Shown: positions 14,486-23,335 of the stretch, one piece after another
Layout: each line of letters begins with the position of its first letter
Numbering within the stretch: position 1 is the stretch's first letter
NCBI GenBank assembly: GCA_964488355.1
Contig: CAZAUJ010000003.1
Span: forward strand, 122,639 to 186,638
Direction of reading: 5' to 3'
Length of the DNA stretch: 64,000 nucleotides
Source of the DNA: Thermoanaerobaculum sp964488355
Lineage (GTDB): Bacteria > Acidobacteriota > Thermoanaerobaculia > Thermoanaerobaculales > Thermoanaerobaculaceae
Notes under the pieces: model-generated
The model's database searches: none
Told to the model about the DNA's origin: nothing
Seen by the model: only the letters and a program-made list of their open reading frames with translations
Made by a program: the position numbers and the translations under genes

Positions 14486-15358
14486 ATGGAGCTGACCCCA
14501 ACGCTGCGGGAAAAGCTCGTGGCCTTTCAGCAGCTGGAGCTTACCGAGCACGAGATTTACCGTCGCTTGGCCCAGCGGCTGCCGGAGGGTGAGAATCGAC
14601 GAATTTTGCAGCTCATCGCTGCGGACGAGCTGCGCCACGCCCGCGACTGGCAGGTCCGCACGGGCGTGGATGTTCGGCCGAAGCGGCTGTGGGTCTGGTT
14701 CTACACGTTGGTGGCCCGGGTTTTCGGTCTCATCTTTGGCTTGAAGCTGATGGAGCGGGGCGAGCAGCGGGCCCAGGCCGGTTACCGGCAGCTTTTGGGC
14801 CAGGTGGCCGATGTGGAGAGCTGGATCCGCGACGAGGACGAGCACGAGCAGCAACTCTTGGGCATGCTGGAGGAGGAGCGCTTGCACTACGCTGGCTCGG
14901 TGGTCCTGGGGTTGAACGATGCCCTGGTGGAGCTCACCGGCGCCCTCGCGGGGCTGACCTTCGCCTTGCAGCACACCAAGCTGGTGGCTCTTTCCGGTCT
15001 GATCACCGGTATTGCCGCTGCCCTTTCCATGGCCGCCTCCGAATACCTCTCCACCCGGGCGGAAGGCACGGAAAAGCACCCCTTTCGGGCAGCGGTTTAC
15101 ACCGGCGTAGCGTACATCCTCACCGTGGCCCTTTTGGTGTTGCCTTACCTCCTGTTCGCCAACGTGTTCTTGGACCTGCTGTTAACCTTGGCTACCGCCT
15201 TGACCATCGTCGCCGCCTTTAACTTCTACATTTCCGTGGCCAAGGACGAGCCCTTTGCCCGGCGCTTCTGGGAAATGGCCTTGCTCAGTTTTTCCGTTGC
15301 CGGCTTTTCCTTTCTTGTTGGCTTCGTCGCCCGCAAGCTTCTAGGGGTGGAAGTTTAG
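14486..15358 (+). CDS. ferritin-like/VIT1 fusion membrane protein (MbfA-like iron exporter)
   Basis: Fusion protein of 290 aa. Residues 1-145 form a rubrerythrin/ferritin-like four-helix domain with diiron ligands in ELTEHEIYRRL, AADELRHARDW and RDEDEHEQQL. Residues 150-290 form a VIT1/CCC1-type transporter: about five helices, starting GLNDALVELTGALAGL and including AAALSMAASEYLSTRAE. Such proteins (MbfA in alphaproteobacteria) export iron, protecting against iron and peroxide stress. ATG 14486 is chosen for the GGAGGGAG site upstream; the TTG at 14471 is less likely. Only 18 bases separate it from the hybrid kinase gene, so they may be co-transcribed. High iron-heme turnover in this organism makes an iron safety valve plausible. 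Confidence 0.85.
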   Translation: MELTPTLREKLVAFQQLELTEHEIYRRLAQRLPEGENRRILQLIAADELRHARDWQVRTGVDVRPKRLWVWFYTLVARVFGLIFGLKLMERGEQRAQAGYRQLLGQVADVESWIRDEDEHEQQLLGMLEEERLHYAGSVVLGLNDALVELTGALAGLTFALQHTKLVALSGLITGIAAALSMAASEYLSTRAEGTEKHPFRAAVYTGVAYILTVALLVLPYLLFANVFLDLLLTLATALTIVAAFNFYISVAKDEPFARRFWEMALLSFSVAGFSFLVGFVARKLLGVEV

Positions 15359-15371
15359 CGGCAGACGCCCA

Positions 15372-15386
15372 CCTGGCCACGCCAGG
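15372..15386 (+). other. 6-bp hairpin downstream of the MbfA-like gene
   Basis: CCTGGC-CAC-GCCAGG lies 13 bases after the stop. It lacks a T-run. The rest of 15359-15455 holds nothing I can support as a gene. Confidence 0.3.
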
Positions 15387-15458
15387 AGCGGCGGCTCTCG
15401 CAGCGCAGCTCCACAACCGTTCGCACCTTGTGCCTGGCGGGAAGGGAAGCGTCGGGGC

Positions 15459-15487
15459 TTGACAGGCAAGCTGAAGAGCTTCATATT
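15459..15487 (+). promoter_or_regulatory. sigma70 promoter TTGACA-17-CATATT of the TetR gene
   Basis: A perfect -35 (15459-15464) and a CATATT -10 (15482-15487) stand at the optimal spacing of 17. Transcription would start near 15494, inside the palindrome at 15490-15503. Confidence 0.8.
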
Positions 15488-15489
15488 AC

Positions 15490-15503
15490 CGAACGGACGT
15501 TCG
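15490..15503. promoter_or_regulatory. palindromic operator CGAACG-GA-CGTTCG
   Basis: Six-base perfect arms overlap the predicted transcription start of the TetR gene. This is the usual arrangement for an autorepressor, so TetR probably binds here and controls itself and the coupled receptor gene. Confidence 0.65.
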
Positions 15504-15516
15504 TTATGGAGGCGGG

Positions 15517-16200
15517 GTGACGACGCCTGAAAGCCCTAACGCCTCGGCGGAGGAGGTGCTCAGGGCGGCCCTGGACCTGTTCGCTCGTCAGGGCTACGGC
15601 GCGACCACCATGCGGCAAATCGCCCAGCGGGCTGGCACCTCCCTGGGCAACGTGTACCACCACTTTCGCAACAAGGAAGAGATATTTGCTACGCTGATAG
15701 ACCGTTACTTCCAGGCCCTTCTGGACCCAAATTTGCAGCTCAACCGCATTTTTGCCCGCGCTCGGTTTCCCGAAGACCTCGAGGAAATGGCTGAGGCCAT
15801 CGAGGCAATTGTCGAACGCTACGGCCGTGAAATCATGCTCATTTACATTGATGTCATCGAATTCTCCGGAAAGCACGTGCGCTGGTTCTATGAGACCATG
15901 GCCCAGCGTTTCCATGAGCTTTACGACCAGCCGATGGCTGAAAAGAAGGCAAGGGGTGAGCTGGCGGATGTGGACCCGGTTTTTGCCGTGATGCTCGCCG
16001 TGCGGTGGTTTTTCTACTTCTTTACCGTGGAGAAGTATTTCGGTGTGCCCATGCATTTTGGCATGGAGCCGCGGCAAGCCGTACACGAGTTCAGCCGCCT
16101 GTTGCGCTGCGGGCTGTTGCCGAGGACGGACGCGCGCCGCTCGCCAAGCTCGCGCGGCAGGGGCTCAGCAAAAAACCGCACAGGGAGGGGGACGTCATGA
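15517..16200 (+). CDS. TetR-family transcriptional regulator
   Basis: Repressor of 227 aa. The N-terminal helix-turn-helix is standard TetR: ALDLFARQGYGATTMRQIAQ, then GTSLGNVYHHFRNKEEIF. The ligand-binding C-terminal part is alpha-helical and divergent. The start is GTG 15517 after GGAGGCGGG. It has a strong promoter with a palindrome over its start site, suggesting autoregulation. Its stop overlaps the start of the TonB-dependent receptor gene (ATGA), so the regulator and receptor are translationally coupled. That is unusual for a TetR gene and suggests it senses the imported compound. FadR/lipid-type sensing would fit the SDR-KAS-hydrolase-ligase cassette beyond, but this is inference. Confidence 0.9.
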   Translation: MTTPESPNASAEEVLRAALDLFARQGYGATTMRQIAQRAGTSLGNVYHHFRNKEEIFATLIDRYFQALLDPNLQLNRIFARARFPEDLEEMAEAIEAIVERYGREIMLIYIDVIEFSGKHVRWFYETMAQRFHELYDQPMAEKKARGELADVDPVFAVMLAVRWFFYFFTVEKYFGVPMHFGMEPRQAVHEFSRLLRCGLLPRTDARRSPSSRGRGSAKNRTGRGTS

Positions 16201-18943
16201 AAGAAAGGTTCTGGTGTCTGGCTCTTATGCTAGCGATGTTGGCCTTGCCTGCACCCGCCCAGGTGAGCACCGCTACCCTGGAGGTGGTGGCCCTGGACCA
16301 GGAAGGGCTGCCCGTGCCGGGTGCTACGGTGGAGCTCACCTCGCGCGAAACAGGGGCTCAGCGTCGAAGCATCACCGACAGGAACGGCCTGGCGGAGCTG
16401 GCTTCGCTTTCACCCGGTAGCTACGACGTGCGCGTGGAAATCGCTGGGTTTTCGCCAGTGGTCCAGGAAAAGGTGGTGCTGTTCGTAGGCCAGCGGGTGC
16501 GGATCGCGGTCACCCTACAGCCCCGGGTAGAAGAGGCGGTGACGGTTACGGCGGAAGCTCCCTTGGTGGACGTGTATAAGAGCGACACCTCAGCCAACAT
16601 CGTCCCCGAGCAAATCCAGGGCTGCCGGTGGCGGATCGGGATTTTCAGCGCCTGGCTTTCCTGGTTCCGGGTGTGCAGCGGGAACGAGGGGAGTTTCGCT
16701 TCATCACCGGCGCGCCGGTGCTGGGGGCCGGGGGCAACGCATCCAACGCCACCGTGCTGGTGGACGGGGTCGACTTCACCGACCAAGCCCTGGGCCTGGC
16801 GCGCACGCGCTTTTCCCAGGATGCCATCCGGGAGTTCCGCGTGATGACCAACCGCTTCGACGTAGAGATAGGGGGATCCTCAGGTGGGGCGCTGGCCATC
16901 GTCACCAAATCGGGTACGAACGAACTGGCTGGCTCGGTCTTCGGGTTTTTCCGGTCGGACCACCTGCGTGCTCGAGGCCGGCTGGAGAGGGGGAGCCAAG
17001 ATTTTTCCCGCTACCAGGCTGGCTTTACCTTGGGAGGACCGATAGCTAAGGACAGGGCCCACTACTTCCTCTCGCTGGAGTACATCAACGAGGACAACAT
17101 CACGTCCTTCCGGCCGCAGGGGGCCTTTGCCAACCTGGCCAAGGACCTGTCGCACCCCTTCAACCAGACCCTTTTCCTCGGGTCCTTGTCCCATAGCCTC
17201 AAGAACAGCCAGCTTCTGACCCTCAAGGTGGCGGGTGAGAGGTACCGGGAAAACAACTTCCGCGTGGGCGGTGTGGCGGACGAGTCGGCGGGTATGGATC
17301 TGAACCGGGACAACTGGAACCTCACCGCCAGCCACTCTTGGGTTGGGGAGAGGAACCTTAACAACCTTTTCTTCTCCGCTGGGCAAAAGCAGTTCGATGA
17401 GCCAAACAATTCGGATGCCATGGCGGAGTATTTCTCCCTCGGCACGACCCTCATCACCGGCGCCAACATTGTGGGCGATCAAAAAATGACCGGCGAGTAC
17501 CTGGAGCTGCGCGATACCTTCCGCCGCTACGTTTCCACGGAAAAGTGGGGTGGCCACGACCTCAAGCTCGGCGGGTCGGTGCAGCGCATCCAGGAGGATT
17601 GGCACTATCCCCTCTTTCCTCATGGCGTAATGTTTTGGCTTACCGACGCGCGCCTTATTCCCTTCCGCTACGACTACGGCGTGGGCGACCCCGACCTTTC
17701 CGTCACGACGACCCTCTACGGCGCTTTTGTTCAGGATGATTGGCGTATAAGCCGAAGGCTGACCGTCTCTTTTGGTGTGCGTTACGACTACGACACGAAT
17801 GGCAACAACCCGGATTTCACCCATCCCCTTTACCCAGAAAAGCGCAAAACGGACAAGGACAACATCCAGCCGCGGGTCGCGGTGGTTTGGGATCCGGCGG
17901 CCGATGGCCGCATGGTGCTGCGCGGCGGTTTCGGCCGGTTTACCGGGCGCTACCTCCTCATCCCTGCCCTCATTGAGCAGCAGCAAAACGGCGTAACCGG
18001 TTACACCCTCTACACCCGCCTGAACGGCGCGCTTTTCGGATTGCCGCAGCTAGCGCTCGACCCGGCTGATCCTCAACACACGGGTTTGCTGTTGCCCCCT
18101 AATATTGCCCTGCTCCAGCCTTCCCTGGAGGCGCCCGAATCAGACCAGGTCACCTTGGGCCTGACAAAGCGCATAGGGAGCTCGGGCCTGTTTCTCGATC
18201 TAGACGCCATTTGGGTGGAAGGCGACAAGGAGATCATCGTGCGCGACGTGAACTTCAAAGGGAACGCCACCGGGGGCCGTTTTTACCCCCAGTACACCCA
18301 GGTGAACATGTACACCAACGACGGCCGCTCCAAGTACAAGGCGGTGACCGTGGCGCTCTCCGGTTTCCTTCAGGGCGGGCACCTGCTCTCCGGCTCGCTC
18401 ACCTGGGGCAACAAGAAAAACATTGCCGACGATTTCTCCCCCGCCTTGGTGGAGTACCCTTCTGATCCGGCTCACATCGAGGCCGAGTGGGGCCGGGCCC
18501 GCAGCGACGAGCGTTGGCGTCTGGTGGTTTCTGGCATTTTCAAACTGCCCTTTGGCTTGACCGTGGCTCCGTTGTGCGAGTACGGCTCGGGCCAGCCCTG
18601 GAACCGGCGCTTGGGTTATGACTTCAACGGCGACGGGCGCTTTTCCGACCGAGCTCCGTGGGTGAAGAGGAACTTCGAGGATGGCCCCATCTACCGCAAC
18701 TTCAGCTTGCGTGTGACCAAGAGCTTTACGTTTGGCGGCGCGAGTTTGGACCTGATTGCTGAAGGTTTCAACCTTCTCAACAACGTGAACTACAACGTCA
18801 ACTCGGTTGATAGCGCCGAGTTCCTTTCTGGACCTACGCTCAGCAACCCCAATCAGCCCTACGTGCGCAACCCTCATTTCGGGAAGTTTTCGGCTACCTT
18901 GCCTCCGAGGGAAATCCAGCTGGGCGTGCGGGTGAGCTTCTGA
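16197..18943 (+). pseudogene. TonB-dependent receptor with carboxypeptidase-regulatory-like domain, interrupted by a one-base frameshift
   Basis: Outer-membrane active-transport receptor; 915 aa if the frame is restored. A signal peptide (ending LPAPAQ) is followed by a CarboxypepD_reg-like beta-sandwich (VSTATLEVVALDQEGLPVPG), a plug domain (VLVDGVDFTDQ, SGGALAIVTKSGTNELAG) and a long beta-barrel ending in LGVRVSF with the terminal Phe expected for outer-membrane insertion. The frame breaks at the GGG of 16619-16621: upstream reads PEQIQGC, downstream reads LPVADRDFQRL. Adding one G gives PEQIQGLPVADRDF, which is clearly right. Both halves are otherwise intact, so a recent mutation or a base-call error is likelier than decay. 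This organisation is common in Acidobacteriota, often for glycan uptake. Confidence 0.85.
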
Positions 18944-18950
18944 AACTGTC

Positions 18951-18980
18951 GGGGGGGCCACGGGCCCCTCCCCCATTTTT
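18951..18980 (+). terminator. rho-independent terminator after the TonB-dependent receptor gene
   Basis: A GC-rich stem of about nine pairs (18951-18959 with 18963-18971, one G-U) and a three-base loop are followed by CCCA and TTTTT. It separates the TetR-receptor transcript from the SDR cassette, whose first gene starts 14 bases later. Confidence 0.8.
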
Positions 18981-18994
18981 GCGGAGGAAAAGCC

Positions 18995-19774
18995 ATGATC
19001 GCTACGGGACTGGCCGGGAGGGTGGTGATCGTTACCGGCGCGGCCGCGGGGATAGGCAAGGCCACAGCCGTTGCTTTTGCGCGAGAAGGTTGCAAGGTGG
19101 CGGTTTGGGATGTGAATCCCAAGGGCGAGGACGTGGCCAGGGAGTGCGCGCACGCGGGTGGAGAGGGCCGCTTTTGGCTGGTGGATGTGGCGGACACGGA
19201 GGCGGTGGAAAAGGCTACCAAGGAGGTTTGCGCTCAGTGGGGTGGGGTGGATGTGCTGGTGAACAACGCCGGCATTGTGCGGGATGGTCAGCTGGTGCGG
19301 GTCAAGGAGGGTCAGCTTCTTGGCCGCATGTCCGACGAGCAATGGGCCTCCGTGTTGCGCATCAACCTGGATGGTGTCTTTCACTGTACCCGTTCGGTGG
19401 CGCCGGTCATGATCCGGCAGGGTCAAGGGATCATCCTTAACGCCTCGTCGGTGGTGGGCCTCTACGGCAACTTTGGCCAGAGCAATTACGTGGCCTCGAA
19501 GGCGGGGGTAGTCGGCCTCACCAAGGTTTGGGCCCGGGAGCTGGGGCGGTTCGGTATTCGGGTGAACGCCGTGGCGCCTGGCTTCGTGCAAACAGAGATC
19601 CTGGCTGGCATGCCCACCAAGGTGTTGGAGGAGATGGTCAAACGTACGCCCCTCAAGCGCATTGGCCAACCGGAGGACATTGCCCAAGCCTACCTGTGGC
19701 TAGCTTCTGACGCGGCCAGCTTCGTCACCGGGGCCGTGCTTTCGGTGGACGGTGGCTTGGTGGTAGGGACCTGA
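18995..19774 (+). CDS. short-chain dehydrogenase/reductase, FabG type
   Basis: NAD(P)-dependent oxidoreductase of 259 aa. The N-terminal Rossmann motif is VTGAAAGIGKA, then NNAGI, a catalytic Ser in NASSVVGLYG and the YxxxK pair in SNYVASKAG. It ends with the typical SVDGGLVV. It probably reduces a 3-oxoacyl thioester or oxidises a beta-hydroxyacyl compound. A small insertion near residue 100 (GQLVRVKEGQLLGRMSDEQW) is longer than in housekeeping FabG. RBS GCGGAGGAAAA. It is first in a cassette with a KAS III-like protein (11-base gap), a hydrolase and an acyl-CoA ligase, so it likely works on the same acyl intermediate. Confidence 0.87.
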   Translation: MIATGLAGRVVIVTGAAAGIGKATAVAFAREGCKVAVWDVNPKGEDVARECAHAGGEGRFWLVDVADTEAVEKATKEVCAQWGGVDVLVNNAGIVRDGQLVRVKEGQLLGRMSDEQWASVLRINLDGVFHCTRSVAPVMIRQGQGIILNASSVVGLYGNFGQSNYVASKAGVVGLTKVWARELGRFGIRVNAVAPGFVQTEILAGMPTKVLEEMVKRTPLKRIGQPEDIAQAYLWLASDAASFVTGAVLSVDGGLVVGT

Positions 19775-19785
19775 GGAGGCGACCC

Positions 19786-20817
19786 ATGGCTCGGTACGCG
19801 CAAATCGTTGGTTCCGGGATGTTCCTTCCAGACCGGGTGGTGACCAATGATGAGCTGCGGGAGAAATTCAATACCCGCTTCCCCGAGTTCGTTGACAAAA
19901 TGGAAGCTTCCAGCGGGATCCGTCAACGGTTTTGGGCACCGGAGAAGTGGGCCACCTCCGACGTGGCCCTGCGGGCAGCGCAAAAGGCATTGGCCGCAGC
20001 GGGGAAAAAACCGGAGGAGGTGGACTTGATTCTCTTGGGCACCGACTCGCCTGATTACATCACGCCGGCTACCTCCGTGGTGCTCCAGCACAAGCTGGGG
20101 GCCAAAAACGCCGGCACCTTCGACGTGGGCTGCGCATGCGCCTCCTTTCCCACCGCCCTGGCGGCAGCGGCGGGCATCATAGCCACCAGCCCGGGAATCA
20201 ATACCGTTCTGGTGGTGGGCGTGTACCTTATGCACAAGCTGGCTGATCCTGACGACCCGATGATTTTTTTCTACGGCGATGGGGCGGGGGCGGTGGTGCT
20301 GGAAGCCCGCGACCAGGTCTCGCCGGAGCCGCGGCGGGGGTTCCTGGCCTCGGCCTTCGCAGCGGATGGCTCCTACCACCGCCATTGGGGTCTTTACGCC
20401 GGAGGCACCTTTGAGCCGGCCACGGAAGAAGCGGTGCGCGCCGGCCGAACCAGGGTGCGGCTGATTGAGCGGTACCCACCGGAGGTGAACCACCAGGGGT
20501 GGCCGCGCCTGGTGCGCCAGGTCGTTGCGAGAGCGGGTTCGAACCTGGCGGAGGTGGACTTGGTGATCTTCACCCAGGTGCGCAAGCCCTCGGTGGAGCT
20601 GGTCATGGACACCTTGGGCCTGCCCATGAGCACAACGCACACGGTCATGGAAAAGTGGGGTTATACCGGCTCCGCCTGCATCCCCATAGCTTTCCATGAC
20701 GCGGTGGCCGCGGGAAAGGTGCGCGCCGGGCACGTGGTGGTGTTTGTGGGCTCGGGGGTGGGTTATAACCAGGCAGCCGTCGCCTTCCGCCTGGAGGAGC
20801 TGTGGCCGGTTGGTTAA
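19786..20817 (+). CDS. KAS III-like (thiolase-fold) protein with degenerate active site
   Basis: Thiolase-superfamily protein of 343 aa related to FabH. The N-terminal half is well kept: GSGMFLPDRVVTNDEL and DVGCACASFPTAL with nucleophile candidate Cys118. The other two FabH catalytic residues are not: the VxHQAN box reads FTQVRKPSV (His to Thr263, Asn to Arg) and the GNTSAA box reads GYTGSAC (Asn to Tyr293). Decarboxylative condensation by the usual His/Asn pair is therefore unlikely. Acyl transfer, thioester hydrolysis or a different condensation is possible. Its stop overlaps the hydrolase gene by 16 bases. It should not be annotated as housekeeping fabH. Confidence 0.85.
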   Translation: MARYAQIVGSGMFLPDRVVTNDELREKFNTRFPEFVDKMEASSGIRQRFWAPEKWATSDVALRAAQKALAAAGKKPEEVDLILLGTDSPDYITPATSVVLQHKLGAKNAGTFDVGCACASFPTALAAAAGIIATSPGINTVLVVGVYLMHKLADPDDPMIFFYGDGAGAVVLEARDQVSPEPRRGFLASAFAADGSYHRHWGLYAGGTFEPATEEAVRAGRTRVRLIERYPPEVNHQGWPRLVRQVVARAGSNLAEVDLVIFTQVRKPSVELVMDTLGLPMSTTHTVMEKWGYTGSACIPIAFHDAVAAGKVRAGHVVVFVGSGVGYNQAAVAFRLEELWPVG

Positions 20818-21731
20818 GGCTTTTGGCTGCGGTTGGCGCTGTCCTCCTTGGGGCTGGCGCCTGGCTCCTGTGGTTCTTCTTTCGTCATCCCTTGGCCTTT
20901 AACGCCGCACGTGAGCGCATGGTAGTTCGCCTTGCCGGCTATCGCTCGGAGACGGTTTCCACCTCGGTGGGTAACGTGCGCGCCTTCGTCAAGGGCAACG
21001 GAAGCTGCCTGGTTTTTCTCCACGGCGCTGGTGACCATGCAGGCACCTGGGCGGCGGTGGCGCCAGCTTTCAGCTCACGTTTCCGCGTGGTGCTGGTGGA
21101 CCTGCCGGGTCACGGGGCTTCTGAGCCCACCCAGGGTCCCCTGCCCTTGGATGTGGTGCTCCGGGGCACCCGGGAAGCGGTGGTCAAGCTGTGCGGTACC
21201 GGCGGCGTGTTGGTGGGCAATTCTCTCGGGGCGTGGCTGGCATGCCTTCTGGCCGCGGACGAGCACGCGGCACCGCTGGGGATCGTGTTGGTTAACGGTG
21301 GGCCCATTCGCGGGGAATACGTTGGCCCGACCCTTGCTCCCGCCTCGCGCGAGGAGGCCCGGCGCGTCATGCAGGTGCTTTTGGGCCCTAGGGGAAAGAA
21401 GGTTCCCGGTTTTGTTCTGGACGACGTGGTTCGCGCGGGAAAAAGCGGGGCTATTCCGCGGCTTTTGGCTGCGCTGGATTCGTGGAGTGGCTACGTTTGG
21501 CAGGAAGAGGAACTTGCTCGGCTGGCACGGCCGGTTTTGCTGTTGTGGGGGGCGGAGGATGGGCTTTTCCCGCGCGCCTATGCGGAAAACTTGGCGGCCC
21601 ACCTACCGCGCTCCGAAACCCGGTTCCTCGACGGTTGCGGCCACGTGCCCCAGCGGCAGTGTCCCCAGGCGGTTGCGGCCGCGTTGGGCCCGTGGCTGGC
21701 CTCGCTGACGGAAGACCGTGTGGCACGCTGA
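20802..21731 (+). CDS. membrane-anchored alpha/beta-hydrolase
   Basis: Hydrolase of 309 aa with an N-terminal transmembrane helix (about residues 7-27) that places the catalytic domain at the membrane. The oxyanion region is FLHGAGDH, the nucleophile elbow is GNSLG (Ser141), the acid is probably the Asp in WGAEDGLFP and the base the His in GCGHVP. It is a serine hydrolase, not an Asp-type haloalkane dehalogenase-like enzyme. GTG 20802 follows GGAGGAGCT and lies within the end of the KAS-like gene; the acyl-CoA ligase gene overlaps its end by 14 bases. An esterase or thioesterase role on the cassette's acyl product is likely. Confidence 0.85.
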   Translation: MAGWLRLLAAVGAVLLGAGAWLLWFFFRHPLAFNAARERMVVRLAGYRSETVSTSVGNVRAFVKGNGSCLVFLHGAGDHAGTWAAVAPAFSSRFRVVLVDLPGHGASEPTQGPLPLDVVLRGTREAVVKLCGTGGVLVGNSLGAWLACLLAADEHAAPLGIVLVNGGPIRGEYVGPTLAPASREEARRVMQVLLGPRGKKVPGFVLDDVVRAGKSGAIPRLLAALDSWSGYVWQEEELARLARPVLLLWGAEDGLFPRAYAENLAAHLPRSETRFLDGCGHVPQRQCPQAVAAALGPWLASLTEDRVAR

Positions 21732-23256
21732 CCTTCTGGGCGAGCAAGCGCGCCTCACGCCGGAGCGGGAGGCGCTGGTAGAGCTGGCCACCGGACGCCG
21801 GCTCACCTACCGCCAACTGGACCAAAGGGCGGGGGCATTGGCCTGGGTGCTTCGCCGCCATCTGGGCCTGCAGCCGGGGGACCGGCTGGCCGTGCTTTCG
21901 AGTAACCGCTTGGAATTTTTGGAGTTGTTTTTTGCCTCGGCAAAAAGCGGTGTGGTGTTTGTGCCCGTGAACCCGCGCCTTGCCGTGCCGGAGATGGCCA
22001 ATGTCCTTTCGCACGCGCAACCGGAAGGGTTGCTGTTTTCCGAGGAGCTGGCCGAGACAGCCTTGGCCGCGGCCGAGGGACAGCCCATCCGTCACCTCTT
22101 GGCCCTGGGCGGTGGCCATCCCTCCCGGCTGCCCTCGCTGGCTTCGCTCCTTCCAACCAGCCAGCCCGCCAAGCTCCCGCCACCAGAGGGAGGTGAGGCT
22201 CCGCTGGCCATCCTTTACACCTCGGGGACCACGGGGGAACCGAAAGGCGTGGTCATTTCGCACCGCATGGTGGCCTTCAACGCCTGGGCCACCGCCATTG
22301 CCTGGGAGCTGCGGAGCGACGACGTGTCGCCCATCTTCACCCCTCTTTGCCACGCCGGGGGGCTGTTTGCCTTCCTCACGCCGTTGCTTGCCGTGGGGGG
22401 CAAAGTGGTGCTCCACGTCCGTTTCGACCCGGAGGAGGTGTGGCGCGCCATGGCGGCGGAAGGCTGTACGGTGGCGTTAGGCGTGCCCACCCTTTGGCGG
22501 CTGTTGGCGGAACACCCGCTTTTCGAAAAGGTGGATCTTTCGCGTGTCCGTTGGTTTATTTCCGGTGGCGCGCCTTTGCCCTTGGGCCTCATCGAGCGCT
22601 ACCGGGAACGCGGATTGGTGCTGCGCCAGGGCTACGGCCTCACCGAGGTGGGGGTGAACTGCTTCACCATGGGCAACGAGGACGCTTGGCGCAAAGCCGG
22701 CTCGGTAGGCAAGCCTATGCCCTTCACCCGAGCGAAGGTGGTGGGCGAGGATGGACGGGCCTGCACGGTGGGCGACGTGGGCGAGTTGCTGCTTGCCGGT
22801 CCCCACGTGTGCTCCGGTTATTTTCGCAACCCACAAGCCACAGCCGAAGCTCTGGATGGGGAGGGGTTTTTCCACACAGGCGACCTCGTGCGTTGCGACG
22901 AGGAGGGCTTCTACTCCGTGGTCGGCCGGCGCAAGGAAATGTTCATCTCCGGCGGGGTCAACATTTATCCCGCGGAAATCGAAGCGGTGCTTTTGACCCA
23001 TCCTCGGGTGCGGGACGCGGCGGTGGTGGGCGTCCCGGACGAGCTTTGGGGCGAGATGGGTGTGGCTTTTGTGGTGGCGGACGGCCAGGTGGCGGACCAG
23101 GAGCTGGCAGGTTTCTTGCGAAACAGGATGGCAGCTTACAAGGTACCCAAGGCCTTCCGCTTCGTGAAAAGCCTGCCCCGCACCGCCTACGGCAAGGTTC
23201 TCCGCCGCAAGCTGGTTGAGTGGTTTCTCTCCCAAGGCGAGGACTCCCAAGGCTAG
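21718..23256 (+). CDS. AMP-dependent acyl-CoA synthetase/ligase
   Basis: Adenylate-forming enzyme of 512 aa. The phosphate-binding loop is LYTSGTTGEPKGV, the adenine motif GYGLTEVGVN, the hinge region GRRKEMFISGGVNIYPAEIE and the C-terminal catalytic Lys is in PRTAYGKVLRRK. It activates a carboxylic acid with ATP, usually to a CoA thioester; the sequence resembles medium/long-chain or 4-coumarate-type ligases (ANL family). The start is GTG 21718, overlapping the hydrolase gene. It ends the four-gene cassette that starts at the SDR. The substrate is unknown. Confidence 0.88.
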   Translation: MWHADLLGEQARLTPEREALVELATGRRLTYRQLDQRAGALAWVLRRHLGLQPGDRLAVLSSNRLEFLELFFASAKSGVVFVPVNPRLAVPEMANVLSHAQPEGLLFSEELAETALAAAEGQPIRHLLALGGGHPSRLPSLASLLPTSQPAKLPPPEGGEAPLAILYTSGTTGEPKGVVISHRMVAFNAWATAIAWELRSDDVSPIFTPLCHAGGLFAFLTPLLAVGGKVVLHVRFDPEEVWRAMAAEGCTVALGVPTLWRLLAEHPLFEKVDLSRVRWFISGGAPLPLGLIERYRERGLVLRQGYGLTEVGVNCFTMGNEDAWRKAGSVGKPMPFTRAKVVGEDGRACTVGDVGELLLAGPHVCSGYFRNPQATAEALDGEGFFHTGDLVRCDEEGFYSVVGRRKEMFISGGVNIYPAEIEAVLLTHPRVRDAAVVGVPDELWGEMGVAFVVADGQVADQELAGFLRNRMAAYKVPKAFRFVKSLPRTAYGKVLRRKLVEWFLSQGEDSQG

Positions 23257-23306
23257 TTTTGCGCGCTGCGGTGCGGGGTGGTGGAAACCGCCCGATGGTT
23301 TGGGCG

Positions 23307-23312
23307 TACACT
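23307..23312 (+). promoter_or_regulatory. -10 box TACACT upstream of iorA-like gene
   Basis: TACACT lies 23 bases before the ATG at 23336, with an AAAGGAGG ribosome site between. TACACT is used as a -10 candidate at several other genes here. No clear -35. Confidence 0.4.
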
Positions 23313-23335
23313 GGAACGAACAAAGGAGGCCGGCT

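Noticed and set aside
15359..15455. Cys-containing peptide on the minus strand (VRTVVELRCESRRSW)
   Set aside because: It has no start codon, no ribosome site and only about 35 codons before an upstream stop; too short and unsupported.
16614..16625. Programmed -1 frameshifting as the explanation of the split receptor gene
   Set aside because: There is no X-XXY-YYZ slippery heptamer and no obvious downstream pseudoknot; a missing G explains it more simply.
20536..20545. GGTTCGAACC, resembling a tRNA T-arm
   Set aside because: It lies in frame inside the KAS III-like gene and no acceptor, D or anticodon arm can be drawn around it.
18995..23256. Direct annotation of the cassette as oleABCD
   Set aside because: The KAS-like protein lacks the OleA His/Asn, the hydrolase has a Ser instead of an Asp nucleophile, and the SDR is classical. 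Only the class composition matches.
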